Source: Pirellulales bacterium (GTDB taxonomy: Bacteria; Planctomycetota; Planctomycetia; Pirellulales; JANQPP01). From it: a stretch of DNA of 64,000 nt. The notes under the pieces were generated by a model, which worked only from the letters and a program-made list of their open reading frames with translations, ran no database searches and was not told the origin of the DNA. The stretch covers positions 1 to 64,000 of the forward strand of contig JANQPP010000079.1 of NCBI GenBank assembly GCA_028289405.1. The letters are read 5' to 3'. This document shows positions 1 to 11,107 of this stretch, in pieces (position 1 is the stretch's first letter; every line of letters starts with the position of its first letter). The position numbers were made by a program, and so were the translations under genes.

Positions 1-527
1 ATCAAGATCAATCCGCGTAGCCGGGGGAGTTGCTGGAGTTCGCGAATCGCCTCCGAGGTCACCTCGGAGCTCCCCAACACCAACCGTTCGATTTGAGGAA
101 TATCTTGCACGAGGCGGGCCACGCCCGCGTCCGTCAGTTCCGAAGCAGGCAGCCGCAAGTCTCGCAGTTTTTCGAAATGGGGTAAGCCTTGCACGTCCTC
201 GTCGGACAAAGGAGTTTGTCCCAAGGCCAACACTTCAATATTGGTTAGCGAGGATAGCACGGCCAACCCTTGCCGCGTTACGCCGGACTCGCCGATGTGA
301 ATCTCGCGGAGGGTGGCAGCTTTCTCGATGCCGAGAAGATCCTCATCGGAGGCCACTCGGTTCGTGAGATCCAAGGTATCGCTGCCCGTAGACTGCGCAG
401 CAGTCGGCGGAAATTCTCCGGGAACATGTTCGTCGGTAGCGTGCTGCTTGCAGCCGAGCAGGACGAGAAAACAGCACAGGCTGGCCTTGATTTGCCCCGA
501 TGCGGTTCTGCCGACCGCCTCAGCCAT
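1..527 (-). CDS. Leucine-rich-repeat lipoprotein, 3' end outside window
   Basis: About 175 residues are visible, and the frame runs open off the left edge. The N-terminus has a hydrophobic stretch ending in LLGC (about residues 23-26), a lipobox, so it is probably a lipoprotein exported by Sec and lipidated at that cysteine. After a Ser/Thr/Pro linker come four to five leucine-rich repeats of about 24 residues with the pattern LxxLxL...L(S/T)D.G(V/L)..L, for example [19 protein letters not shown], a common planctomycete type. The ATG at 527 lies inside the end of ilvD: the overlap ATGGCTGA contains this start and the ilvD stop, so the two are probably translated together. Function unknown; such repeats usually bind protein. 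The lipobox and repeats are seen directly; export is inferred. Confidence 0.8.
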   Translation of the reverse strand, partial: MAEAVGRTASGQIKASLCCFLVLLGCKQHATDEHVPGEFPPTAAQSTGSDTLDLTNRVASDEDLLGIEKAATLREIHIGESGVTRQGLAVLSSLTNIEVLALGQTPLSDEDVQGLPHFEKLRDLRLPASELTDAGVARLVQDIPQIERLVLGSSEVTSEAIRELQQLPRLRGLIL

Positions 528-2202
528 CGGTCACGCATCCCAGGGACGCGGAGGAGACCAGCCGCACATATTTGGCCAGCATTCCCCTCGCCACCTTGAG
601 CGGCGGAGCCTGCCAGGTCTCCCTGCGCCGGGCGAGTTCCTCCTCGGACAGGTCAACTTCCAGGGCATTATTCGCGGCATCGAGCGTGATCATGTCTCCA
701 TTTCGTACCAAGGCGATGGGACCGCCAGTTTGAGCTTCGGGCGTGACGTGTCCCACGATGAAGCCGTGTGATCCACCGGAAAAACGACCATCGGTGAGGA
801 GCGCCACGTGTTCCCCTAGTCCGGCCCCCATGATGGCAGAGGTCGGCGTAAGCATTTCTGGCATCCCCGGCCCGCCTTGCGGTCCCTCATAGCGGATAAT
901 GATCACATCCCCCTTGACGATCTGCTTCTGCTCCAAGGCATGCAGCATGTCCTCCTCGGAATCGAACACCTTCGCCGGCCCTTGGAAGCGAGTCCCTTCC
1001 TTGCCGGTGATCTTGGCCACCGCACCCTCGGGAGCCAGATTTCCCTTGAGGATTTGGATATGACCGGTTGGCTTGATCGGCTTATCCAAGGTACGGACAA
1101 TCGGCTGTCCTTCTTCCAGCCTCGGCAAACTTTCCAGGTTTTCCACAATCGTTTTGCCGGTCACGGTGGGACAATCCCCGTTGATCAATCCCTCGGAAAG
1201 CAGGTATTTCATCACGCCCGGCGTGCCGCCCACGCGGTGCAAATCTTCCTCCACGTATTTGCCGCTCGGTTTGAGGTCGGCCAGATAGGGAACGCGATCA
1301 CTCACGGCTTGGAAATCGTCGATGGTCAGTTCCACATCAACCGCATGCGCCATGGCGAGCAAGTGCAACACCGCGTTCGTGGAGCCGCCCAGCGCCATGA
1401 CTACAACCATGGCGTTCTCGAACGCGGCCCGGGTCATGATGTCGCGGGGCTTGAGGTCTCGCTCCAACAGCACGCGGATGGCTTCTCCGGCGCGGAAGCA
1501 TTCCTCTAGTTTGCCGGGATCTTCAGCGGGGGTGGAAGAACTGTAAGGCAACGACATGCCCATCGCCTCGATCGCGCTGGCCATGGTATTGGCGGTGTAC
1601 ATGCCGCCGCAAGCGCCCGCGCCGGGACAACTATTTTTCACGATTTCGCGCCGGGTCTCCTCATCGATGGCACCCGAGAGGTATTCGCCATAGCTTTGGA
1701 AGGCGGAAACGATATCCAGCTTGTCGAACTGCGACGTGCAGCCGGCGCGAATCGTACCGCCGTAGACCATCAAGGAAGGCCGATTGACGCGGCCCATGGC
1801 GATCAGGCAGCCCGGCATGTTCTTGTCGCAGCCGGGAAGCGAGATGTTCGCGTCGTACCACTGGGCGCCCATCACGGTCTCGATGGAATCCGCGATCAAG
1901 TCCCGGGAGGGGAGCGAAAAGCTCATCCCCTCGGTCCCCATGGAAATGCCATCGCTCACGCCGATGGTATTGAACCGCATGCCAACCAGACCGGCAGCCA
2001 CGACGCCTTCCTTGACCTTGGCCGCCAAATCATTCAGGTGCATGTTGCAGGTGTTGCCTTCATACCACACGCTGGAGATGCCGACCTGCGCCTTCCCCAT
2101 GTCCTCTTCGGTCAATCCGGTGCCGTAGAGCATGGCCTGGCTGGCCCCTTGGGATCGGGGCTGGGTAATGTGGGAACTGTATTTATTCAATCCCGTCGTC
2201 AT
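520..2202 (-). CDS. ilvD: Dihydroxy-acid dehydratase
   Basis: Dehydrates 2,3-dihydroxy-isovalerate and 2,3-dihydroxy-3-methylvalerate to the 2-keto acids in valine and isoleucine synthesis (also feeding leucine and pantothenate); cytoplasmic Fe-S enzyme. Full family length (about 560 residues). Diagnostic motifs are PGCDKNMPG (cysteine near residue 125) and [16 protein letters not shown] (cysteines near 192 and 198), plus an earlier cysteine in EGNTCNMH; these are the Fe-S ligand regions of the family. Two in-frame ATGs occur at 2208 and 2202. An AGGA sits 7 nt before the second but only about 1 nt before the first, so 2202 is chosen. No other branched-chain gene is adjacent. The downstream LRR lipoprotein overlaps by 8 nt. 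Identity is very secure. Confidence 0.96.
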   Translation of the reverse strand: MTTGLNKYSSHITQPRSQGASQAMLYGTGLTEEDMGKAQVGISSVWYEGNTCNMHLNDLAAKVKEGVVAAGLVGMRFNTIGVSDGISMGTEGMSFSLPSRDLIADSIETVMGAQWYDANISLPGCDKNMPGCLIAMGRVNRPSLMVYGGTIRAGCTSQFDKLDIVSAFQSYGEYLSGAIDEETRREIVKNSCPGAGACGGMYTANTMASAIEAMGMSLPYSSSTPAEDPGKLEECFRAGEAIRVLLERDLKPRDIMTRAAFENAMVVVMALGGSTNAVLHLLAMAHAVDVELTIDDFQAVSDRVPYLADLKPSGKYVEEDLHRVGGTPGVMKYLLSEGLINGDCPTVTGKTIVENLESLPRLEEGQPIVRTLDKPIKPTGHIQILKGNLAPEGAVAKITGKEGTRFQGPAKVFDSEEDMLHALEQKQIVKGDVIIIRYEGPQGGPGMPEMLTPTSAIMGAGLGEHVALLTDGRFSGGSHGFIVGHVTPEAQTGGPIALVRNGDMITLDAANNALEVDLSEEELARRRETWQAPPLKVARGMLAKYVRLVSSASLGCVTDG

Positions 2203-2351
2203 ACTCATTTCCTGTCAAATTCAATCTGCGAGTTGTGCTTACAAATTCAGCGTGTCCGCCGAGGAAGCCGGATGCGTGAAGTGGCGGATGCAGAATTCGC
2301 GAAAAGAACTAAAACGCCACGCACGTGCTTCTCATCCGTCCGTGTTCTCGG

Positions 2352-3863
<1,512 letters not shown>

Positions 3864-4000
3864 GACAATTCTCAAGTGGGGAGGGTAACCAGGAAGTTGA
3901 AAAGCTTGCAGGCGGAACTAATGTACCATCCGCCGACGTGCCTTCCAAACCGCCATGCAGGTTCCATTTTGGCCAAACGGGCAATTGAACGGACGCTGCG

Positions 4001-5284
4001 TCAGGTCGTGGGAATGCATTCGCCGGCGAACAGTTCGTGACAGTTTTGGCGGGCACGAATCAGATGAGGCCAGCCATCCCGAACGAGGACTTCGGCGGCC
4101 AGTGGCTTCGAGTTGTAATTGGAGCCCATCACGAATCCATACGCACCCGCGTTTTCCACGATGAGCAAGTCCCCGATGTTGGCCTCCGGCAGCGGCTGCG
4201 TGCAAACGTAACCTCCTTCACGCTGAGTGAAGATGTCACCGGACTCACAGAGCGGACCGCCCACGACCACTTCACGCGCCTCTCGTGCGTCTGCGGAGTC
4301 ATCGCCGACGGAGCAAATCGACATGGGATGATAAGCGCCATACATCACCGGCCGGGCCAGGTTGTTGAAACCGGCGTCCACCAAATAGAACGTGTTGTCT
4401 CCCATCCGTTTGACGGCACGAATCTCGGCAATCAGATAGCCGCTTTCCGCCACGAGATAACGCCCCGGCTCGACTTCCAAGCGGAGAGGGCGCCCCAACT
4501 CTTCCGCGAGCCGGTTACGAGTGGCGTCCCACAGTTGATAATAGGCGTCCAAGTCGATGAACGATTCCTCCGAACGGTAGGGAATCGGCAAGCCGCCTCC
4601 CGCGCTCAGCGCGACCAAATGTTCTCCGGCCAAACGGGCAAAACGCTCCATGGCCTGGCAGACCTGAGACAGGTGTTTCAGGTCCGTGCCAGAACCGATA
4701 TGCACGTGCAATCCGGTGACCCGCAGGTCAAATTGCTTGGCCTGTTTCAGGCATTCGGGCAAATCTTCATGCCAGATGCCATGCTTGGAATGATCGCCGC
4801 CCGTGTTCGTTTTTTGGCTATGCCCATGGCCAAAACCGGGGTTGATGCGGAGCGTGATCTCCCGACCGGGTGCTCGCTGGCCCAACATGGTGATCATGTC
4901 GGGCGATCCGCAGTTGACGTGAATCTCCCGCTCCACGACGAGATCCAGCGACTCGCGATCGAAGATATCGGCGGTGTAAACGATCGGCGGTGGATTCCCA
5001 ACCGTTTGATACCCCGCCGCCAAAGCCCGGTGAATTTCTCCCGTGCTCACTGCGTCGACAAGGCAGCCGTGCCGACGGACCGTGTCCATAATGGCCAGGT
5101 TGGAGCAGGCTTTCTGGGCGAAGCGGATCGCGTCGAAAGCCTGCAGGTCGGCAATTCGCTGTAGAATTGGGGACTCATCGTAAACAAACAGCGGCGTGCC
5201 AAATCGCTCGGCAAGTTCACGCACGGAGACACTGGCAATATTGTCGCGAACCAAGGAACGATCGGGAGCAGTAAGGGAAGGCAT
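4001..5284 (-). CDS. lysA: Diaminopimelate decarboxylase
   Basis: PLP enzyme that decarboxylates meso-diaminopimelate to L-lysine, the last step of lysine synthesis. 427 residues, normal length. The N-terminal alanine-racemase-like barrel carries the PLP lysine in IRFAQKACSN (K58). HVNCGSPDMI, the HIGSG segment (LHVHIGSGTD), GGGLPIPY and the C-terminal GPLCESGDIFT are all characteristic of the fold III decarboxylases; the last contributes the active-site cysteine at the dimer interface. The segment around the lysine is slightly unusual (FAQKAC, where YAxKAN is typical), so a related carboxy-amino-acid decarboxylase cannot be fully excluded. It is followed on the same strand by a sulfatase 140 nt away and diverges from the gamma-glutamyltransferase. 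Confidence 0.88.
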   Translation of the reverse strand: MPSLTAPDRSLVRDNIASVSVRELAERFGTPLFVYDESPILQRIADLQAFDAIRFAQKACSNLAIMDTVRRHGCLVDAVSTGEIHRALAAGYQTVGNPPPIVYTADIFDRESLDLVVEREIHVNCGSPDMITMLGQRAPGREITLRINPGFGHGHSQKTNTGGDHSKHGIWHEDLPECLKQAKQFDLRVTGLHVHIGSGTDLKHLSQVCQAMERFARLAGEHLVALSAGGGLPIPYRSEESFIDLDAYYQLWDATRNRLAEELGRPLRLEVEPGRYLVAESGYLIAEIRAVKRMGDNTFYLVDAGFNNLARPVMYGAYHPMSICSVGDDSADAREAREVVVGGPLCESGDIFTQREGGYVCTQPLPEANIGDLLIVENAGAYGFVMGSNYNSKPLAAEVLVRDGWPHLIRARQNCHELFAGECIPTT

Positions 5285-5401
5285 AAATCTTCTTGCAGGC
5301 CGAAGGTGTGCGGATGCTTCATGACGATGGATCCCAGATTAGCGAAAAAGGTTCACCGTCGGAAGCCAACGCGGCGATCGAATCGATTCCATCGCGAATG
5401 T

Positions 5402-5430
5402 TTGACAGCGGTTCGCGAAATCGCTTAGCT
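5402..5430 (+). promoter_or_regulatory. Weak candidate sigma-70 promoter before ggt
   Basis: A perfect -35 TTGACA (5402-5407) is followed after 17 nt by TTAGCT (5425-5430), a poor -10. It sits about 55 nt upstream of the preferred ggt start in the lysA-ggt divergent gap. The -35 is striking but the -10 matches at only two positions. Confidence 0.25.
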
Positions 5431-5483
5431 TGGCGACGTCATCGAGCCACTGAATGTTACCACCTCTGCGAAAGGTCGTTACC

Positions 5484-7238
5484 ATGCATCGTCCGCCGCT
5501 GATCTGGTCGCTGCTTTTCAGCCTCGTGGGACTGCTGCTGAGTGCAATGCCCGGCTGGACGGAGGAGCACACCGTGGAATTGGAATATCCCCAATATCGC
5601 CGGCCAGGTGATAGCCCGTATCAAAGCCGCTCGGTGGTGATGTCTAGGGAGGGGATGGTGGCCACCAGCCAACCGCTGGCGGCGCAAGTGGGCTTGGAAA
5701 TCTTGCGGCACGGGGGAACCGCCGCCGACGCTGCCATCGCCACCAACGCCATGCTGGGCCTGGTCGAGCCCATGAGCTGCGGCATCGGGGGAGATCTATT
5801 CGTCATCTACTGGGACGCGAAAAACCAAAAACTATATGGGCTCAACGCCAGCGGACGCAGCCCGCAAGCTCTGAGCCGCAAGATGCTCGTCGAAGAAGGA
5901 CACGAGTACATTCCCACGTATGGCCCGCTTTCCTGGTCTGTGCCGGGGTGCGTCTCCGGTTGGGGAGAATTACACGAACGCTTCGGCCAGCTAGATTGGG
6001 AAACCATTTTGATGCCGTCGGTGGAATACGCGGAACGTGGATTTCCGGTGACGGAAGTCATTGCCGCGTATTGGAAGGGCTCGGAGGAGCGGCTCAAGGA
6101 ATGGCCCACTTCGCAGGCGACGTACCTGCCGGATGAGCGGGCGCCTCGAGCCGGCGAGGTCTTTGCCAACCCGGATCTCGCGGCGGTTTATCGCGCGATC
6201 GCGAAAAAAGGGCCGGAAGTTTTCTACCAAGGCTGGGTGGCCGAACGCATCGTGGAATTCAGCCAGCATCACGAAGGTTTTTTGCGGCTAGAAGATTTTG
6301 CCGCGCACCAATCGGAATGGGTCGAACCGGTTTCCACGAACTACCGTGGCTACGATGTCTGGGAGCTGCCTCCCAATGGCCAAGGCATCGCCGCTTTGCA
6401 GGTTTTGAATCTGCTGGAGCCGTACGACTTGAAGGCTTGGGGACCAGGGCATCCCGACTACTTGCACCTCTTCGTGGAGGCCAAGAAGCTCGCCTTTGCG
6501 GATCGAGCCCGTTTCTACGCGGACCCCACGTTTGAGGATCTGCCAGTGCAAACATTGATTTCCAAGGCCTACGCTCGGCAGCGTGGCAAGCGGATTGACA
6601 TGCAGCAGGCAGCCACCAACATACCGCCGGGGGATCCGCTGCTCGCTCACGGGGACACGATTTACCTCACGGTGGTCGATAAGGACCGTAACTGCTGCTC
6701 ATTTATTCAGAGTATCTTCCACGGTTTCGGGTCGGGCATCGTGCCAGGGAAAGTCGGCTTCGCTCTGCAAAACCGCGGCGCGCTCTTCTCACTGCAGGCG
6801 GATCATCCCAACCGTTTCGAGCCGAGCAAACGCCCCTTCCATACCATTATTCCCGCCATGGTCACCAAGGACGGCAAGCCTTGGCTCTGTTTTGGCGTCA
6901 TGGGCGGGGACATGCAGCCGCAAGGCCATGCGCAAATTCTCGTGAACCTGATCGATTTCGGGATGAACGTGCAAGCCGCCGGCGACACGCCGCGTGTCCG
7001 CCACAACGGCAGTGCCGAACCGACAGGCCGTCCGGAAGCCGAGCATGGCGGCACGGTCTTAATTGAGCCTGGAATCCCGGCCACTGTTCGCGCGGAGTTG
7101 GAATCTAGAGGCCATCAAGTCAAAGTCGCGGGAGGCAGTTCATTTGGCGGTTATCAGGCGATTCTGATTGATGAAGAAACCGGCATGCTGCACGGCGCCA
7201 CGGAACCTCGCAAAGACGGGACAGCCGTCGGTTATTGA
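5484..7238 (+). CDS. ggt: Gamma-glutamyltransferase family protein
   Basis: An Ntn-hydrolase that cleaves gamma-glutamyl bonds such as that of glutathione; made as a precursor that cuts itself before a catalytic threonine. An N-terminal signal peptide (LIWSLLFSLVGLLLSAMPG) predicts a periplasmic site. The large-subunit motif VSREGMVATSQPLA-like start, GGTAADAAIA and PMSCGIGGDLF are seen. The small subunit should begin at the threonine of GDTIYLTVVDKDRN (about residue 392), which aligns with the catalytic Thr391 of the E. coli enzyme as I recall it. Total about 584 residues, normal. An upstream in-frame ATG at 5454 exists, but 5484 has an AAAGG 8 nt before it and directly precedes the signal peptide. 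Physiological substrate unknown. Confidence 0.9.
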   Translation: MHRPPLIWSLLFSLVGLLLSAMPGWTEEHTVELEYPQYRRPGDSPYQSRSVVMSREGMVATSQPLAAQVGLEILRHGGTAADAAIATNAMLGLVEPMSCGIGGDLFVIYWDAKNQKLYGLNASGRSPQALSRKMLVEEGHEYIPTYGPLSWSVPGCVSGWGELHERFGQLDWETILMPSVEYAERGFPVTEVIAAYWKGSEERLKEWPTSQATYLPDERAPRAGEVFANPDLAAVYRAIAKKGPEVFYQGWVAERIVEFSQHHEGFLRLEDFAAHQSEWVEPVSTNYRGYDVWELPPNGQGIAALQVLNLLEPYDLKAWGPGHPDYLHLFVEAKKLAFADRARFYADPTFEDLPVQTLISKAYARQRGKRIDMQQAATNIPPGDPLLAHGDTIYLTVVDKDRNCCSFIQSIFHGFGSGIVPGKVGFALQNRGALFSLQADHPNRFEPSKRPFHTIIPAMVTKDGKPWLCFGVMGGDMQPQGHAQILVNLIDFGMNVQAAGDTPRVRHNGSAEPTGRPEAEHGGTVLIEPGIPATVRAELESRGHQVKVAGGSSFGGYQAILIDEETGMLHGATEPRKDGTAVGY

Positions 7239-7306
7239 TCTCTCGTTCAAACTGACGCGAAGGTGAATGCCATCGTGAGCTTGGCATGGGTGAGGGCGGC
7301 CGTCGG

Positions 7307-7335
7307 TTGATGGTTGGCGGACCGTCCCGTATACT
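7307..7335 (+). promoter_or_regulatory. Candidate sigma-70 promoter for sat
   Basis: TTGATG (7307-7312), 17-nt spacer, TATACT (7330-7335). Matches are 4/6 at -35 and 5/6 at -10 with ideal spacing. A start near 7342 would leave a leader of about 60 nt before the sat ATG. Inference from sequence only. Confidence 0.5.
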
Positions 7336-7401
7336 GCCGGGCTTTCACGAGTCAAGATCCCAAATGTTTGTCGTCCGTGATAAGGAATATTTGAGCAGCC
7401 C

Positions 7402-8661
7402 ATGAGTATTGGATTGATTCCCCCGCATGGCGGTTTGTCCGAGCCGGTCGATCGCATGGTCCCCGACGCCGAACGGGAAGACTTTTTGAAAGCAGCTGCC
7501 GATCTTCCCAAAGTTCCGGTCTCCGCTGCGGATCTTTCAACGGTCTACCGCTTCGGTGATGGCGCTCTGAGCCCACTGACCGGCCCCATGGACGAGAAGA
7601 CCTTTAATCACGTGCTCGATGAGGCTTACATCGAAAGGAACGACCAGCGGTATGCCTGGACGATTCCGCTCTCTTTGCCGATCTCCAGCGAGCAAGCCGG
7701 CAAGATTTCCTCCGGAGATCGCGTGGCACTGGTGAATGAGGCTGGGGAGATCATCGCCGCTCTAGATGTGAGTGACGTCTTCGAGTGGGATAAGCCTCGT
7801 TATTTGAAATCTGTGTATCTCACCGAGCGGACCGACCACCCCGGCGGGGATATGGTGCTCAAAGGGGACGCGGACAAGACGCATCTCTTGGGAGGCGAAG
7901 TCCGCGTCCTACCGCGCCCGCGCAATCCGAAATTCGGCAAATATGTGCTCAGTCCACGTGAAGTCCGCCAACTGCTTGTCGAAAAGGGTTGGGACCGCGT
8001 GGTTGCCTTCCAGACCCGCAACCCACTGCACCGTGCACATGAATACGCCTTGGTCTACGGGCTGGAAACCCTGCTGCGTGCCGATCACAACGCCGGCGCT
8101 TGCCTCAACCCGCTGGTGGGAGAAACGAAGAGCGACGACGTGAACGCCGAAGTGCGGATGCACACGTACGAAACGCTCATCGATCAGCGGGTCCTCGGAG
8201 AGGGGGACAGTGATCCCGATCTTTGGGCTTCGCGGTCGGACAGCGTGCCGGACCGGGTGATCCTGCTCGGGCTCGATATCAAGATGTTCTACGGTGGGCC
8301 GAAGGAAGCGGTCATGCACGGCATCTATCGCCAAAATTTCGGCTTCACCGATATCGTGATTGGCCGGAAACATGCCGATGCCCCTTACCACGACGGCAGC
8401 GCTATTTGGGGCGATTTCGATGCCCAAACGATCTTCGAAAACTTGGCGGGCGACCTCAAGATCCAGCCAATCAAGGTTGGATTCGCCGCGTTCTACGAAT
8501 CGCTGGGCCGGGTCGATTTGATGGAGAAACACCAGGACGAAAAGCCGGTCTTCATCTCGGGCAAGGAAGTCCGCCGCCTGCTCACCGAGGGGAAAGAGGT
8601 CGACCCTCGCATCATGCGGGAAAGTACGTCGCACATCCTCGCGGAGGCCATGTCGGCCTGA
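7402..8661 (+). CDS. sat: Sulfate adenylyltransferase (ATP sulfurylase)
   Basis: Makes adenosine 5'-phosphosulfate from sulfate and ATP, or runs in reverse in sulfur oxidisers. This is the single-chain Sat/MET3 type, not CysDN. The active-site motif [11 protein letters not shown] (about residues 204-214; the HxxH nucleotide-binding histidines) and the [12 protein letters not shown] segment are present. 419 residues, as expected for the bacterial enzyme without an APS-kinase domain. No aprAB, dsr or cys genes are nearby, so direction cannot be told; sulfatase-released sulfate is one possible source. It is followed by a strong hairpin terminator shared with the convergent gene on the minus strand. 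Confidence 0.95.
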   Translation: MSIGLIPPHGGLSEPVDRMVPDAEREDFLKAAADLPKVPVSAADLSTVYRFGDGALSPLTGPMDEKTFNHVLDEAYIERNDQRYAWTIPLSLPISSEQAGKISSGDRVALVNEAGEIIAALDVSDVFEWDKPRYLKSVYLTERTDHPGGDMVLKGDADKTHLLGGEVRVLPRPRNPKFGKYVLSPREVRQLLVEKGWDRVVAFQTRNPLHRAHEYALVYGLETLLRADHNAGACLNPLVGETKSDDVNAEVRMHTYETLIDQRVLGEGDSDPDLWASRSDSVPDRVILLGLDIKMFYGGPKEAVMHGIYRQNFGFTDIVIGRKHADAPYHDGSAIWGDFDAQTIFENLAGDLKIQPIKVGFAAFYESLGRVDLMEKHQDEKPVFISGKEVRRLLTEGKEVDPRIMRESTSHILAEAMSA

Positions 8662-8696
8662 TAGCCGCAGCAACTCAAAAAAATCGTGACCAAATT

Positions 8697-8730
8697 AACG
8701 TCCATTGGCATTTCACCGCCGATGGACGTT
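8697..8730 (+). terminator. Bidirectional hairpin terminator between convergent genes
   Basis: The arms AACGTCCAT (8697-8705) and ATGGACGTT (8722-8730) are perfectly complementary. An inner GGC/GCC pairing extends the stem to about 13 pairs, with one G-U, around a loop containing TTTCAC. It is followed by CTTTATTT on the plus strand and, more distantly, by a T-run on the minus strand. It lies between the ends of sat and the WXXGXW gene. Its core is nearly identical to the hairpin at 31068-31097. Confidence 0.75.
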
Positions 8731-8758
8731 CTTTATTTCACCTTTGGCTTCCGTGGCG

Positions 8759-10774
8759 TTAATCCCTATTCCTTCCGCTGCGTCCTCGACCGCCACTGCG
8801 TGAACCGCCGCGATTGGCGGCAGGCCCGCCGCTTCCTCTACCTCGTGATTGAACACTGGGCGAACTGCCGCGACTCCGTGCGGGAGGCGAGGACTGTCGA
8901 ACTTCGGATCGGCGCACTTCGGAGCGGGCACGGGGAGAAACGTTGGCAGCGGCCCTCCGCTGTTGGGCTTGTGCCGTGGCAGCCGAACGCTCGCGGACCG
9001 AACGGCGTATGGCTTCCGCTCGTGCCCGGGCATTTTGGGCAGCCGAAGCCGCATTGCGCGAGTTTTGCGGGGTCCTTTGCCGAGGGGAAACTTGAGGGCT
9101 GGCCCGTCGCTGTGCTTCCGGACGCGGAGTGGCTCGATTCTGCAATGAACGCAGCAGTTCGTCGCGCCTAGCGCGGGTGGCATTCGCTGCCGCCGAATTT
9201 CGTTGGGTATTCGGAACATCACGACGAGGCACGGCCTGCGGATTGGTGCGTCGCTGTACTTCGCCGCGAACCGCGTCGCGACTCCGGGAGTTTCGCTGCA
9301 ACTGACGCTGGATTTCCTCGCGGTTGCTTCTGGTGCGAGGCGTACTCTCGCCCGCCGGCAGCCTCAACACTTCACGTCGCCGATCCTGTGTCGTGTCGCG
9401 GGAATCGCGCTGACCGGAAAGCTGTCGTCGCACTTGCTCTGCCAAGTCGCTCCAGTTGCCTTGCTGATTCCGTTGATTCAGAGCAGGTCCGCGCCCTTCG
9501 TCGCCCCGCACCCGATCCACGTTCCTCCGAATCTCCCCGCGGTCTTCCAATTTGGCGCGTCGCGACTGAAGGTCCCGCCGACGTTCCACGTCTCTACGAA
9601 CGGATCCGCGTTCATCCTCGGTTAGCCGGCGCAACGCATCTCGACGACGATCTCCTGTTCCGGCCCACTCTTCGACATTTCTCAATAAACTTTGCACATT
9701 CGAGCGGCCATCTCGACCGGCCCGCTGGCGATCGAAGTCCCGATTCCGGTCCCCATCTCGATCGCTGTCCAGCCAGCGTCGGGAAAAGTCCCGGTACCAG
9801 TCGTCGCGGTTTCGCCCGTCGTGCCAACGATGATAAGCGGCCAGCGGATCATAGTACCGACCGCGACCGTAACCTTCGTACCAAGGGCGTCGCCCCACTC
9901 CGTAACGGCCTCGTCCGCGTCCGTAGTAATAGTGTCCGCGATTTCGATCAATGAATAGCGAGGCCAGCAGCAAACCAGTATCTAACGCCGTGCGGGGACG
10001 ATAGGCGTAACGGTAACCTGGGCGCACGCCGCCACGGAAATAGATCGGTGCGAACGGCAGCCCTCTACGATAGAAGGGATAATCCCAAAACCCTCGCAGG
10101 TAGATCGCGCCACGCGGCGTGTAGACGTAGCGGGCTGGCGTCCAAATCCAACCCGGTTGGCCGGCATACCAATAGCCGGGCCGCCAGACGTAACGTTGCT
10201 GGCGATATCGCCAGCAGCCGGGCACCCAAAAGTAAGCACCTCCTGGCGCGGGACTAGTGGGGCCAGCTTCCAGACTTTCCGGCGGAAGAGGCAGGTAGTT
10301 CACCTCTTCTCGATCCGTCGGTGCCCAGAAGCCGTGGATCCACTGATAACCTCCCTCGACCTCCGCCCAATGCCCCGGCACCCACTGCTGTCGGGGCGGG
10401 AATTTTCGCCAGACGCCGCTGACCCAGATGAACCCTTCCCGCTGCGGGCTCCACATCCAATAGCCGGGAATCCATTCCACACGGTTTCCCTCTGGTCGGA
10501 TTTCCGGGGGCAGCTCGTCGATCGGCTCCGGTGGTTGCTGGGGAACGATTTGCGGTTCCGTCCGTTCCAGCAGGTAGGGTTCCGCGAAGGCCTCGTGCAG
10601 CGGGCCTTCCTCCAAGACCTCCGGCTCCATCTCTACCTGCTCAACTTGAGCGGGAATCTCCTCGGGAACCGTAGGCACGTCATCTTGTGCTTTCAGCGAA
10701 CCGCTCATGAGCAGCGAAACCACGAAAACATTCCATGTGTAACGCAGATACCTTTGCCAGCAGTGGATGGTCAT
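8759..10774 (-). CDS. WXXGXW-repeat protein with acidic N- and basic C-terminal halves
   Basis: 671 residues. After a signal peptide (ending near SGSLKA) there is an acidic, Glu/Pro-rich stretch. At least six Trp/Tyr-rich units follow (WIPGYWMW, WVSGVW, WVPGHW, WIHGFW, FWVPGCW, WRPGYW), the WXXGXW (YXWGXW) repeat found in planctomycete and proteobacterial surface proteins. The last 350 residues are extremely Arg/Ser/Gln-rich, low in hydrophobics, and end in a Gly-Arg-rich tail. Function unknown; envelope or nucleic-acid-like polyanion binding are guesses. The ATG at 10774 is chosen because GGGGAGGAAA directly precedes it; a TTG five codons upstream is overlapped by that site. Tail composition is highly skewed compared with neighbours. 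Confidence 0.8.
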   Translation of the reverse strand: MTIHCWQRYLRYTWNVFVVSLLMSGSLKAQDDVPTVPEEIPAQVEQVEMEPEVLEEGPLHEAFAEPYLLERTEPQIVPQQPPEPIDELPPEIRPEGNRVEWIPGYWMWSPQREGFIWVSGVWRKFPPRQQWVPGHWAEVEGGYQWIHGFWAPTDREEVNYLPLPPESLEAGPTSPAPGGAYFWVPGCWRYRQQRYVWRPGYWYAGQPGWIWTPARYVYTPRGAIYLRGFWDYPFYRRGLPFAPIYFRGGVRPGYRYAYRPRTALDTGLLLASLFIDRNRGHYYYGRGRGRYGVGRRPWYEGYGRGRYYDPLAAYHRWHDGRNRDDWYRDFSRRWLDSDRDGDRNRDFDRQRAGRDGRSNVQSLLRNVEEWAGTGDRRRDALRRLTEDERGSVRRDVERRRDLQSRRAKLEDRGEIRRNVDRVRGDEGRGPALNQRNQQGNWSDLAEQVRRQLSGQRDSRDTTQDRRREVLRLPAGESTPRTRSNREEIQRQLQRNSRSRDAVRGEVQRRTNPQAVPRRDVPNTQRNSAAANATRARRDELLRSLQNRATPRPEAQRRASPQVSPRQRTPQNSRNAASAAQNARARAEAIRRSVRERSAATAQAQQRRAAANVSPRARSEVRRSEVRQSSPPARSRGSSPSVQSRGRGSGGPAANRGGSRSGGRGRSGRNRD

Positions 10775-11107
10775 TTTCCTCCCCCTCAATATTCTTTCGC
10801 GCTCATTCGGCGCGCTTCAAACCCTTCTGATTTGTGAGCAATTACCGCGCCGGTTTAGACGGTTAACGCGATTTGCCTGAAAAATCGTCGACCGGTTCGG
10901 ACCACCCTTCGATGATACCAAATCGGCAGCGGTGGCAAACGCTGGCAGCAACATGAGATACGGCCCAGCACGGACGCACGGGGTATCGCCACGAATCGAA
11001 ACTCGTGCCACGTCAATCTGGTAGGCAGCCGAGGCCAAACTCGTGGCGATTAGTGTCCCAACGATCACACTTGTCATCCAGTCGATGACAGGCGTGCTAG
11101 CAGCGGA
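10775..11107. other. Intergenic region with a doubtful small frame
   Basis: 333 nt between two minus-strand genes. It should contain the promoter of the WXXGXW gene, but no convincing -35/-10 pair was seen. A minus-strand frame at 10817-11077 (86 codons, ATG start, a hydrophobic N-terminus resembling a signal peptide ending near ATSLASA) is open. It lacks a ribosome binding site and any recognisable family, so it is not called as a gene. Confidence 0.5.

Noticed and set aside
4037-5164. 375-codon plus-strand frame antisense to lysA
   Set aside because: No recognisable motif; lysA on the other strand is certain.
10817-11077. Minus-strand 86-codon frame with a signal-like start
   Set aside because: No ribosome binding site, no family, and rare-looking composition after residue 55; kept only as a note on the intergenic region.
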